Origin: JAAUTS01 sp038250235
Lineage (GTDB): Bacteria; Verrucomicrobiota; Verrucomicrobiia; Methylacidiphilales; JAAUTS01
Direction: 5' to 3'
Assembly: GCA_038250235.1 (NCBI GenBank)
Contig: JBBSCO010000005.1
Span: 20,691-84,690, forward strand
Length of the DNA: 64,000 nucleotides
Shown here: one piece after another, positions 8,917 through 15,907 of the stretch
Layout of the letters: the number at the start of each line of letters is the position of its first letter
How positions within the stretch are numbered: position 1 is the stretch's first letter
Notes under the pieces: generated by a model
The model's input: only the letters and a program-made list of their open reading frames with translations
Databases searched by the model: none
What the model was told of the DNA's origin: nothing
Program-made: the position numbers and the translations under genes

Positions 8917-9510
8917 TCAGCGGGAAGTTGCGGCGGGTGCAGGGGAAAACTCCTTTTTCAAGGCGGCATTTTCCTTATCCATGGCTGTTTTCAAACGGGC
9001 CTGCACTTCCTCGCGAATCCCGGACTCCACTTTACTGCGCTGTTCCCAGTAACGCTTCACATACAGGGGTTTCTGCTCCTCGCTCAGGCTTACTCCAGAT
9101 TCTTCCGCATTTTTTAAAGCCGTCCTGAAGATACGGTTGCGCCAACTATCCATTTCTTTTTTCATCTGCGCTTTTCGCTCTTCAGTCATCTCCGCCTGAC
9201 CCGGCCAGTTTTTCATCTTTTCCTCAAGTTGATCGGGAGCTGTCGTGGCCAGAAGAAGCATTTTTTGGAAACGAGGATCGCCGGCAATGAGGAAAGGTTC
9301 CGGACGCATGCGGCCTTCCCGGCCTTCTTTGTCACGTCCATCTTTATCACGAAACTCGCGGAAGCCTTTTTTCTCTTTATCAGGATTGCTTTCCCTGAAC
9401 CCCTCTCTCTCCGGAAGTGTCTTCTCTTTCATGGGTTGCGCCGGGCTGGAAATCATCAGCCAGGAGAAAACAAGCAAGCCCCCTGAAACTTTCAAGAATG
9501 TGGGTTTCAT
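8917..9510 (-). CDS. Secreted, highly charged protein of an ECF sigma operon
   Basis: I do not recognise a family with certainty. The 197-residue product (from ATG 9510) has a signal peptide (MKPTFLKVSGGLLVFSWLMI, cleavage near SSPA), then a disordered stretch very rich in Arg, Lys, Glu, Asp and Gly, then a long helical segment with many Glu and Lys (about residues 80-190). The shape resembles periplasmic CpxP/zinc-resistance-type stress sensors, but this is only a resemblance. The ATG shares its A with the TAA stop of the anti-sigma-like gene (TAATG), so the genes are coupled. Confidence 0.75.
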   Translation of the reverse strand: MKPTFLKVSGGLLVFSWLMISSPAQPMKEKTLPEREGFRESNPDKEKKGFREFRDKDGRDKEGREGRMRPEPFLIAGDPRFQKMLLLATTAPDQLEEKMKNWPGQAEMTEERKAQMKKEMDSWRNRIFRTALKNAEESGVSLSEEQKPLYVKRYWEQRSKVESGIREEVQARLKTAMDKENAALKKEFSPAPAATSR

Positions 9511-9869
9511 TACAGCTCCTGATTCCATTCGCTGGCCTGTTGAACATAGGAATCGAAGGCATCCAAAGCGGCAAAAAACTGTTCGTCCTGAACCTCGGAG
9601 GCAACGGTCACCCCAGTCTCTTCCGATCGGTTTTGCCCTGAAGGAAAACCGCTGATCCCAAGCAGCACCAGCACGGCAGTGACTCCGGCCAGCCCGGCGT
9701 AACGCAACACCTTCGCGTCAAAAAAGCTGAAGAAGGAGGAACCCTTCTCCCGCTCGCGGCGTAAACGGGACACGGTTCTGGCCTCAAACCAATCGGGGGC
9801 CTTGGGTGTTTCTGCCAGCTTAAGCAGGGAGTCCAAGGCATCTTCCTGTTTGTTCAGATTTTCTTTCAT
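9510..9869 (-). CDS. Single-span membrane protein, probable anti-sigma factor
   Basis: A 119-residue protein with a cytoplasmic N-terminal half (APDWFEARTVSRLRRER around residue 25-40), one transmembrane helix (about 53-73, YAGLAGVTAVLVLLGISGF) and a short acidic outer tail. Size, topology and position directly after an ECF sigma gene fit a minimal anti-sigma factor, although no zinc-binding HxxxCxxC motif is present. It is 30 bases downstream of the sigma gene and joined by TAATG to the secreted-protein gene. Confidence 0.65.
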   Translation of the reverse strand: MKENLNKQEDALDSLLKLAETPKAPDWFEARTVSRLRREREKGSSFFSFFDAKVLRYAGLAGVTAVLVLLGISGFPSGQNRSEETGVTVASEVQDEQFFAALDAFDSYVQQASEWNQEL

Positions 9870-9899
9870 AGTGACATATATTTAACTCCAAACCGCCGT

Positions 9900-10490
9900 T
9901 CAAGTTGCGCTTAAATATTCCTTTAGTTGGGTGCGAAGCGTTTCCCGTGCCCGGAAAAGCAGGGATTTAACCGAAGAAACACTGAGACCCATGATGTGGG
10001 CAATTTGCTCATAGTCCAACTGCTCCTGCTGTCTGAGGGTCAATGCCGCTCTCTGCGCTGCAGGCAGTTGTTGAATCGCCGATTCCACCTTGGCTGCCAG
10101 CTCCGACTGCAAAAGATTGGCGGAGGGAGTAGCCATACCGGGATCGGTATGGTGCGATTCCCCTTCCCCGTCCGGACCTTGGAATTCCAACGGTTCGGAT
10201 TGGGTGCGCTTGGATTTTTTGAGCTGGGTAAATACACAGTTCCGGCAAATGGTGAGAAGCCAGGTGGTGAACTGAGCATCCGGCCGATAGCGCGGCGCAG
10301 CCTTCCAGACTTTGATGAAAACCTGCTGGGATATGTCCTCAGTCTCGGACGTGTAAGGCCCGAGCATACGGTAAATGGTTCCGTAAACGAGATCCTTATG
10401 GCGACTTAGCAGAAGGGTAAATGCAGCTTCATCCTCCCGTCCGATCAGCTCCATCAACTGCTCATCGCTGCCGTTTTCCATCGTCTGCAC
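9900..10490 (-). CDS. ECF-family RNA polymerase sigma factor
   Basis: A sigma-70 family protein of 196 residues with only regions 2 and 4. Region 2 shows EDISQQVFIKVWKAAPRY and FTTWLLTICRN (about residues 50-90); region 4 shows LTLRQQEQLDYEQIAHIMG followed by the helix-turn-helix SVSSVKSLLFRARETLR (about 145-185). A GTG at 10490 or an ATG at 10481 could start it. It heads the operon with a putative membrane anti-sigma and a secreted charged protein, a layout typical of envelope-stress regulation. Confidence 0.93.
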   Translation of the reverse strand: MQTMENGSDEQLMELIGREDEAAFTLLLSRHKDLVYGTIYRMLGPYTSETEDISQQVFIKVWKAAPRYRPDAQFTTWLLTICRNCVFTQLKKSKRTQSEPLEFQGPDGEGESHHTDPGMATPSANLLQSELAAKVESAIQQLPAAQRAALTLRQQEQLDYEQIAHIMGLSVSSVKSLLFRARETLRTQLKEYLSAT

Positions 10491-10601
10491 TCTAGCCCGT
10501 TTTTTTGCGAAACGTCAAATGCGGTCGCAGACCTGGCCGACTACGGCATCTCTAACTTCCATGAAGCTACTCTCCAATAATCACCCCATCAATCCAAAGT
10601 C

Positions 10602-10648
10602 CCACTTTCTGCGACAATCACGACGACGATCGTCAATGGGATTGTCGC
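10602..10648. repeat. 47-base palindromic repeat, copy A
   Basis: Outer arms GCGACAAT (10611-10618) and ATTGTCGC (10641-10648) enclose an inner palindrome GACGATCGTC (10625-10634); the flank CCACTTT precedes the left arm. Copy B at 36723-36769 has the same length and spacing, differing mainly in a few loop bases. This has the shape of a REP/mini-palindromic element. Confidence 0.75.
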
Positions 10649-10653
10649 ATAGT

Positions 10654-10716
10654 TGCCATACCGGGTATGGCAGTGGGACTGACAAGAAGGCCTCAATGCC
10701 ATATCCAGTATGGCAT
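10654..10716 (+). promoter_or_regulatory. Paired palindromic operators of the vapBC locus
   Basis: Two near-identical palindromes precede vapB. The first, TGCCATACCGGGTATGGCA (10654-10672), is perfect with 9-base arms. The second (10696-10716) has arms ATGCCATA and TATGGCAT and overlaps the vapB ATG. Centres are about 43 bases apart. VapB-type antitoxins bind such inverted repeats to repress their own operon, so these are the likely autoregulatory operators. Confidence 0.7.
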
Positions 10717-10969
10717 GAAGATGACCATGCATATCGATGAAGAACTTCTGGATCGGGTTATTAAGTCTTATGGCTTCGAGAGCAAAACCGATGCGGTGAA
10801 AGGGGCCTTACGGGAGATGGATCGTCGCTTCCGCTGGAAGGAATTTATTAAACAAGGCCTCAAGTTCGAACCCGGCGAATTAGCGGCGTCCCTTGATCCC
10901 GACTACGACGTGATGGAGATGAGATTGGCGGAAAAACCCATTCGTTATGGTAAAAAGCATCCTCGTTGA
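10715..10969 (+). CDS. vapB: VapB-family antitoxin
   Basis: An 84-residue antitoxin-like protein. The N-terminus MKMTMHIDEELLDRVIKSYG followed by SKTDAVKGALREMDRR is a ribbon-helix-helix domain of the VapB (DUF2191-type) class; the acidic/aromatic C-terminal half would wrap the toxin. The ATG at 10715 lies in the right-hand operator palindrome; another in-frame ATG at 10721 is possible. The end overlaps the start of the vapC frame by 23 bases. The partner toxin is frameshifted, so the antitoxin may now be an orphan. Confidence 0.82.
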   Translation: MKMTMHIDEELLDRVIKSYGFESKTDAVKGALREMDRRFRWKEFIKQGLKFEPGELAASLDPDYDVMEMRLAEKPIRYGKKHPR

Positions 10970-11338
10970 CAGCAATATTTACATCCGGATGCTGCAGAAC
11001 GGTCTGGATCCGGTCATTAACCTCGGCTCGTGGGCAAAGGAAAATGATCTCGTTACCTATGGAATTCTCCGCATGAAAGTTCTGCGCGGTAATAAAAACC
11101 AGGACGTCGGGCTTGGAGTGGAAAAAATGTTTGATTTGATGATCCACATTCCCACCCGCAACCTTCTATGGGAAAACGCCTCAAGTTGGCCTGGCAACTG
11201 GATCGCAAAGGTCTTGTCATCCCGGCCCAGGATATACTCATCGCCTGCTGCGCCCGCCAGGTCGGTGCCGCCGTCATGACCAGTAATCGCCACTTCCGCT
11301 CCATCCCAGAGTTGGAAGTGATTGATGATCCGCTCTAA
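10947..11338 (+). pseudogene. vapC: VapC-like PIN-domain toxin, frameshifted
   Basis: The first part (10947 to about 11180) reads as a PIN domain beginning SILVDSNIYIRML with the first catalytic Asp. After LLWENA the family continuation is in another frame: KLAWQLDRKGLVIPAQD, then ILIACCARQVGAAVMTSN and SIPELEVIDD, ending at TAA 11336-11338. One missing base near 11181-11183 explains the break. In the intact half the usual acidic residue before VLRG is Lys (RMKVLRG), so the nuclease site looks damaged as well. Either a decayed toxin or, less likely, a sequencing error. Confidence 0.8.
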
Positions 11339-11368
11339 AGCTCAACCGTGACCTCGCAGTAAATGGCC

Positions 11369-11395
11369 CGCGAACCACGAGAAAAGACGCTGAAA
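11369..11395 (+). repeat. Dispersed CGCGAA-CACG repeat, copy 1
   Basis: The stretch starting CGCGAACCACGAGAAAAG and ending CGCTGAAA matches copies at 11479-11517 (inverted) and 15908-15947 with a few substitutions. It lies between vapC and arsR and is not in a gene. Confidence 0.5.
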
Positions 11396-11478
11396 TGCGG
11401 GGCCTCGAGTTAAAAAATTCATTGGCAGTCTAAATCACATTTGAGTGAGCCTGCCCACAAGCACTCCTCAAAGGGATT

Positions 11479-11517
11479 CTCTCTTTGTTCCGCGTTATTT
11501 CGCGTGTTTCGCGTTAA
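11479..11517 (-). repeat. Dispersed CGCGAA-CACG repeat, copy 2
   Basis: Read on the minus strand this has CGCGAAACACGC followed by GAAATAACGCGGAA, closely matching the copy at 15908-15947 and more loosely that at 11369-11395. Apart from these repeats and the arsR operator, 11339-11606 holds nothing I can identify. Confidence 0.55.
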
Positions 11518-11577
11518 GAACTATGAATGGTCCCGGTTTAGGCCTTTCACCCAAGTATTACATTAATTAGCTTTCCC

Positions 11578-11601
11578 TTATATAACTTTAAGCTTATATA
11601 A
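11578..11601 (+). promoter_or_regulatory. Inverted-repeat operator of the ars operon
   Basis: TTATATAA occurs at 11578-11585 and 11594-11601, separated by CTTTAAGC, giving a nearly symmetric AT-rich element ending 5 bases before the arsR ATG. It probably overlaps the -10 region, which fits autorepression by ArsR. No Shine-Dalgarno is visible, so the transcript may be leaderless or nearly so. Confidence 0.55.
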
Positions 11602-11606
11602 ATTCC

Positions 11607-11987
11607 ATGGAATTGATTCAAATTTACAAATGTCTCTGCGACGAGACCCGCCTCCGCATTCTGAATTTGTTGAGCCGCTCACCGCTCTGCGTCTGCCATC
11701 TCCAGTCCATCCTGGGGAAATCCCAGGTCGTGATGTCCCAGCATCTGGGTTACCTGCGCAAGAACGGGTTGGTCGAAACCCGCCGTCACCAAACCTGGAT
11801 CATTTACAGCCTTCCGGCCAAACCCTCCGCCGAACTTCAATCCAACTTAAAATGCCTTCAGGACTGTCTCCACTCCATGCCTTCTTTCAAAAAAGATCTG
11901 TCCAAGCTGAAGAAGATCAAACTGCCCGACTGCGAACTTTCCTCTGCACGCCCCAAAACCACATCAACCCGTAAGACTTGCTGTTAA
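11607..11987 (+). CDS. arsR: ArsR-family metalloregulator
   Basis: A 126-residue winged-helix repressor that would release DNA on binding As(III). The segment CDETRLRILNLL is followed by SPLCVCHLQSILGKSQ: the Cys28-Val-Cys30 pair in helix alpha-3 is the classical As(III) site, and SQVVMSQHLGYLRKNG (39-54) is the recognition helix. The C-terminus adds further Cys residues (KTCC end, and KCLQDC), which may bind metal. It is the first gene of the arsenic operon with an inverted-repeat operator just upstream. Confidence 0.92.
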   Translation: MELIQIYKCLCDETRLRILNLLSRSPLCVCHLQSILGKSQVVMSQHLGYLRKNGLVETRRHQTWIIYSLPAKPSAELQSNLKCLQDCLHSMPSFKKDLSKLKKIKLPDCELSSARPKTTSTRKTCC

Positions 11988-12011
11988 GCCTATCCACAAA
12001 CCCAAAATGTT

Positions 12012-12536
12012 ATGACCACGACCAAACCTTATAAAATCCTGTTTCTTTGCACCGGCAACACCGCCCGCAGCATCCTTGGCGAATTCCTCATCAAGCGCAT
12101 TGGCCAAGGCAAATTCGAATCCTACAGCGCCGGGGCCGATCCCAAAGGCCGGATCAATCCCTACGCGCTACGCGTCCTGAAAGAAGTCTATAAAATTGAC
12201 GCCAGCGAGGCCCGCAGCAAGTCATGGGATGAATTCACCGCGAAGGGAATCGAATTCGATTTTGTCATCACCGTCTGCGACAACGCCAAAGAAAGCTGCC
12301 CGGTCTGGCCCGGCCAACCCATCATCGCGCACTGGGGTTCCCCGGATCCGGCTGATTTCGAGGGAAGCGAAGAAGAAACCTTTGTCCTCTTCCGTAACGT
12401 CGCCATGCAGATCCAACGAAGGCTCGATCTTTTCACCTCCCTTCCCTTGGAAAAACTGGATCGACTGCGCCTGTCTGAGCTGACCAAGGACATCGGTAAC
12501 AAAGAAAACATGAGCCGAGAAACCACTCTTAATTGA
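12012..12536 (+). CDS. arsC: Arsenate reductase, thioredoxin-coupled LMW-phosphatase type
   Basis: Reduces As(V) to As(III) in the cytoplasm. The low-molecular-weight phosphatase fold is clear: P-loop CTGNTARS with nucleophile Cys13, and the redox pair Cys89/Cys96 in CDNAKESC with the family spacing of seven, followed by GSPDPADFEG containing the general acid Asp. At 174 residues it carries a slightly longer C-terminus than the 130-140 residue core. It lies 24 bases after arsR and upstream of the efflux gene. Confidence 0.95.
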   Translation: MTTTKPYKILFLCTGNTARSILGEFLIKRIGQGKFESYSAGADPKGRINPYALRVLKEVYKIDASEARSKSWDEFTAKGIEFDFVITVCDNAKESCPVWPGQPIIAHWGSPDPADFEGSEEETFVLFRNVAMQIQRRLDLFTSLPLEKLDRLRLSELTKDIGNKENMSRETTLN

Positions 12537-12560
12537 AGAAAATCCTAACAAATCATTACA

Positions 12561-12650
12561 ATGTGCATTGCCGTCAATGGCTTCGGAAGCATCGGTCGGC
12601 TCACTCTTCGGGCCGACTGGTCTTTCCCGGAATTGGAATTGGGTCTCTGA
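12561..12650 (+). pseudogene. Truncated GAPDH N-terminus inside the ars operon
   Basis: A 29-codon frame reads VNGFGSIGRLTLRADW followed by FPELE, which is the NAD-binding beginning of glyceraldehyde-3-phosphate dehydrogenase, and then stops. The remaining 67 bases to acr3 show no continuation I recognise. GAPDH genes in arsenic islands normally pair with arsJ to export 1-arseno-3-phosphoglycerate; here only the first few percent remains, probably left by a deletion that joined the acr3 gene. arsJ is not present in the window. Confidence 0.7.
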
Positions 12651-12717
12651 ACTTCATCCGTGTTCGTGCCCGCCACGGTTTTTTTCCTCTTCTTGCCGAA
12701 AAGTACTTTTCTAAACC

Positions 12718-13884
12718 ATGAGCCAACCCCTGTCTAAAAAACTATCCTTCCTCGACCGTTATCTGACCCTGTGGATTTTTGCCGCCATGGGGCTGGGCCT
12801 TTTTTTTGGTCATTTTTTCATCCCTGATCCGGAGACCTTCTTTGCCCCGGTCACCTACGGAACAACCAATCTGCTCATCGCCGTCGGACTCATCCTCATG
12901 ATGTATCCGCCTCTGGCCAAGGTGAAATACGAACAGATGCCCCGTGTCTTTACCAATACCAAAATCCTGGGTCTTTCCCTCCTGCAAAATTGGATCATCG
13001 GCCCGGTTTTGATGTTCACCCTGGCCCTCCTCTTCCTGCATAATCATCCGGACTATATGGTGGGACTGATCCTGGTAGGTATCGCCCGCTGCATCGCCAT
13101 GGTGTTGGTCTGGAACGAACTGGCCAAAGGCAACTCCGAATACTGCGCCGGCTTGGTCGCCATCAACAGCGTGGCCCAGATTCTCTTCTACAGCGTCTAT
13201 GCCTGGCTTTTCCTCACCGTCCTACCTCCCCTTTTCGGACTCCAGGCCACGGCTCTCGAAATCGGGATCGTTGAAATTTTCAAGAGCGTATTGCTCTACC
13301 TTGGCGGTCCCTTTGTCGCAGGCATCCTTAGCCGCGTGATCCTGATCCGGCTCAAAGGCCAGGACTGGTTCGATCATGTCTTTATTCCCCGCATTTCACC
13401 CATCACCCTGATCGCCCTGCTTTTCACCATTGCCGTCATGTTCACCTTCAAGGGCGATACCATGCTGAAACTTCCCGGAGACGTTTTTCTTATTGCCGTG
13501 CCTCTCACCATCTATTTTATCCTGATGTTTTTCATCAGCTTTTTTATGGGCAAAAAAATGGGGGCCGATTATAGCCGCGCCACCACGCTGGCCTTCACCG
13601 CAGCGGGAAACAATTTCGAACTCGCCATCGCGGTTGCCATCGCCGTTTTTGGCATCAGCTCCAGCGTGGCCTTTGCCACCGTCGTAGGCCCGCTGCTGGA
13701 AGTTCCGATCCTGATCGGTCTGGTTCACGTGGCCCTGTGGTTCCGGCGTAAGTATTACCCGCGCGAAGTTATCGAAGAGGCGGATCGCCTGGGCGAAGCT
13801 GCGCTGAGCGACAAGGATCGGGCCTTCATTCATAGTGATGCCTGCCGTGTTGTCCGGCAAACCATGAAAGCAAACCAGCTATGA
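12718..13884 (+). CDS. acr3: ACR3-family arsenite efflux permease
   Basis: Inner-membrane arsenite exporter of 388 residues with about ten transmembrane helices. The family signature GIARCIAMVLVWNELAKG (about residues 120-137) contains the conserved Cys, and a second signature occurs at FTAAGNNFELAIAVAIAVFG with the essential Glu. The start follows a GAPDH remnant. The stop overlaps the ATG of the next gene (ATGA), so the two are co-translated. Belongs to BASS-type transporters; it is not the ArsB family. Confidence 0.95.
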   Translation: MSQPLSKKLSFLDRYLTLWIFAAMGLGLFFGHFFIPDPETFFAPVTYGTTNLLIAVGLILMMYPPLAKVKYEQMPRVFTNTKILGLSLLQNWIIGPVLMFTLALLFLHNHPDYMVGLILVGIARCIAMVLVWNELAKGNSEYCAGLVAINSVAQILFYSVYAWLFLTVLPPLFGLQATALEIGIVEIFKSVLLYLGGPFVAGILSRVILIRLKGQDWFDHVFIPRISPITLIALLFTIAVMFTFKGDTMLKLPGDVFLIAVPLTIYFILMFFISFFMGKKMGADYSRATTLAFTAAGNNFELAIAVAIAVFGISSSVAFATVVGPLLEVPILIGLVHVALWFRRKYYPREVIEEADRLGEAALSDKDRAFIHSDACRVVRQTMKANQL

Positions 13885-14342
13885 AACTGTCCGAACTTAT
13901 TGCCATTCTTTCTTCAGCACCCAGGCAAAAAATCGAATTTGTCCTACCCGACGATCGAACCATCCCCAGCCATTATCATCTAACCGAGGTTGCCCGCATC
14001 CAAAAGGATTTTATCGATTGTGGAGGAGAGTTGCGTCGGATTGAATTCTGCTCCCTTCAGCTCTGGGCGACCTTTGATATCGAACATCGTTTGACCACAA
14101 ACAAATTTCTCTCGATTCTAAATAAAAGCGGCAAAGTGCTTCCTTCTCAAGACATTGAGGCCGAAGTGGAGTATGAAGACAAGGTCATTTCCCAATACCC
14201 AATTGAATCGGCTCAAATTGTGAACGGGAAAGTGGTGATTCAACTGACCGTCAAACACACGGACTGTCTGGCCAAAGATGCCTGCGGGGTAAATCCAGCC
14301 GCGACGCCATCCAGTTGCAGTCCGGGTAGTGGGTGTTGTTAA
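13881..14342 (+). CDS. DUF6428-like protein of arsenic operons
   Basis: A 153-residue soluble protein starting MKLSELIAIL, with VLPDDRTIPSHYHLTEVARI and DFIDCGG in the first third. This matches, from memory, the DUF6428 family often found beside ars genes; its biochemical role is unknown. The C-terminus is Cys-rich (CLAKDACG, then CSPGSGCC), suggesting metalloid or metal binding. It overlaps the acr3 stop by 4 bases, so it is the last gene of the arsenic operon. Confidence 0.75.
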   Translation: MKLSELIAILSSAPRQKIEFVLPDDRTIPSHYHLTEVARIQKDFIDCGGELRRIEFCSLQLWATFDIEHRLTTNKFLSILNKSGKVLPSQDIEAEVEYEDKVISQYPIESAQIVNGKVVIQLTVKHTDCLAKDACGVNPAATPSSCSPGSGCC

Positions 14343-14403
14343 GTTATTTTGACCCGCCTGTTAGGTTTTTTCGTAATAGGGTGACACAAACACGGGAGAA
14401 GAC

Positions 14404-14446
14404 CTTCCGGCAAGTCTCCTGAGGCGACTCCATGAGATACCGGAAG
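14404..14446. repeat. Nested inverted repeat after the ars operon
   Basis: CTTCCGG (14404-14410) pairs with CCGGAAG (14440-14446), and inside it AGTCTCC pairs with GGCGACT apart from one mismatch. There is no T-tract. It could be a folded RNA or part of a degraded mobile element; nothing else is recognisable in 14343-14514. Confidence 0.4.
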
Positions 14447-14514
14447 TAGGGGCGAAACTCCACTGTGCGAGCATCAAAAGAGCTCACTATGTTTTAGTCG
14501 CGATATTGTTTGCC

Positions 14515-14630
14515 GTCATCCTGAACGGAGTGAAGGACTCACAGGCCAAACCTTTAAGTAAAGTTGAATCCATCAAGTGCGAGAACCGTTGAGACAAGGC
14601 CTGTAGGTTCTTCGTTGCACTCAGGATGAC
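14515..14630. mobile_element. MITE-like element with 33-base terminal inverted repeats
   Basis: The left end GTCATCCTGAACGGAGTG (from 14515) and the right end, which reads GTCATCCTGAGTGCAACG on the opposite strand (to 14630), are imperfect inverted repeats of about 33 bases meeting the internal CAGGCC/GGCCTG. The element is about 116 bases and has no gene. The CATCCTGA-type terminus resembles dispersed miniature elements common in environmental bacterial genomes. It lies in the 485-base gap 14343-14827. Confidence 0.6.
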
Positions 14631-14827
14631 ACTACCAGGTATCTCGTATTTAAAACGCGACGTGCGCTGGTGTCACTTCCGACATGCCCTGTCGGGATAG
14701 GATTATAGCCACAATTGATGCCTTAGGAATGAAGCTGTTTGCCTTCGGATTGCCTGGGAACTTACCGAATCTCGGAACCCTGGGAAAAAAAAGAACCAAG
14801 GCTCGGAGGCCCCGGCTCCAACAAAAC

Positions 14828-15151
14828 TTAGCCTCGTTTCTTTCGGAAAAGCAGCCAGGCCCCGAAGCAACCAAAGGCAAAGGCCGAAAATCCCGCCATG
14901 GCTACCACCATCAATTGAATGTCCAAACCACCCAGGATCATTCCAGCTATTCCCACCCAGACCAGCAATACACCGGGCCCCCAGCAGACCAAAAAAAACG
15001 TGAGCAGGCAGAAACTTTTCTCCACCAAGCTCAGCTTGGAGGAGTCCGCCTCCATGCGGTTCAGTTGGGAGGATGCGGAGCCGGCGTAGGTTGACCGTGT
15101 TAAAGCGGTATCTGCCTGGTTATCAAAGTTTGGATTGGAATCCTTGTTCAT
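14828..15151 (-). CDS. Small two-span membrane protein downstream of phoU
   Basis: Not recognised. From the ATG at 15151, which overlaps the end of phoU by 29 bases, the frame gives 107 residues: a polar N-terminus of about 45 residues and two hydrophobic helices (SFCLLTFFLVCWGPGVLLVW and IQLMVVAMAGFSAFAFGCFG) ending in LLFRKKRG. The overlap suggests co-translation with phoU, but a role in phosphate control is only a guess. Confidence 0.6.
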   Translation of the reverse strand: MNKDSNPNFDNQADTALTRSTYAGSASSQLNRMEADSSKLSLVEKSFCLLTFFLVCWGPGVLLVWVGIAGMILGGLDIQLMVVAMAGFSAFAFGCFGAWLLFRKKRG

Positions 15152-15818
15152 GGCGGATGTCCTGGGCGGTGTAGAGGAAGTGAACATCTTCGGCAATACT
15201 CTTGCAGTAATCCCCGGAACGTTCCAGGGCACGGGCAATAAATAGCATGTGGATGTAAGAAGGGATATTGGGCGTATCAATGGCCATTACCCGATGCAGT
15301 TCGCTTTCGGCCTCACGGTTCATCCTGTCCACTTCCTTGTCCCGTAAGATGATCCCACGGGCTTTTTCCGGATCGGCATTGACGAAGGCTTCAATCGCAT
15401 CCCGCATCATAGACAGAACAAGAGATCCCATTATGGAGAAATCCGTCACCTGATCGGATTGGGGCCGCTTGTTCAACAATCTGGACCGCCGGGCGATGGT
15501 AACAGCCTGATCGGCTATTCCTTCCAGACATTCGCTGATTTTGGACGTGCTGAAAGCGATGCGACACTCCGTGGCGATAGGCCCATGAGTGGAAACGTAG
15601 GCAATAACAGCCTCGTCGATTTCAATCTCCAGTCTGTCAATGATGGCGTCCTCGGCCTCAACCAGGCTGGCCTTGGCATCGTCCCGATCGGACAGGGAAC
15701 TGATGGCCAGGTTAAAGTTGCGATCCGTCAGGCTGGCCATCATCAACAAGTTTTCTTTGATGTCTAGTAGGCGGCCTTTAAATAAACTTTTTAGTGCTTC
15801 GATGCGTTCCTGATCCAC
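15123..15818 (-). CDS. phoU: Phosphate-signalling protein PhoU
   Basis: A 231-residue all-helical protein with two PhoU repeats. DIKENLLMMASLTDRNFNLAI and the acidic EAEDAIIDRLEIEIDEAVIAY belong to the first; the second has LVLSMMRDAIEAFVNAD and ALERSGDYCKSIAEDVHFLY. PhoU links the Pst transporter to the PhoR sensor and metal ions bind the acidic helix faces. Start is GTG at 15818 with AGG 8 bases upstream. It follows pstB but is separated by a terminator, so it may have its own promoter in 15819-16075. Confidence 0.9.
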   Translation of the reverse strand: MDQERIEALKSLFKGRLLDIKENLLMMASLTDRNFNLAISSLSDRDDAKASLVEAEDAIIDRLEIEIDEAVIAYVSTHGPIATECRIAFSTSKISECLEGIADQAVTIARRSRLLNKRPQSDQVTDFSIMGSLVLSMMRDAIEAFVNADPEKARGIILRDKEVDRMNREAESELHRVMAIDTPNIPSYIHMLFIARALERSGDYCKSIAEDVHFLYTAQDIRHEQGFQSKL

Positions 15819-15907
15819 TGTTTTACCTTTGCCAAGAGTATTCCCATAAGAACTTTTCTTGCCAACACTTAACTTGGTGGTTAAGGCAAAGATGAAAATT
15901 CAAAAAA

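Noticed and set aside
14684..15094. Open frame on the plus strand of 136 codons
   Set aside because: It runs antisense to the membrane-protein gene at 14828-15151, is very Gln/Lys-rich without any motif, and partly overlaps non-coding sequence. The minus-strand frame has helices and couples to phoU.
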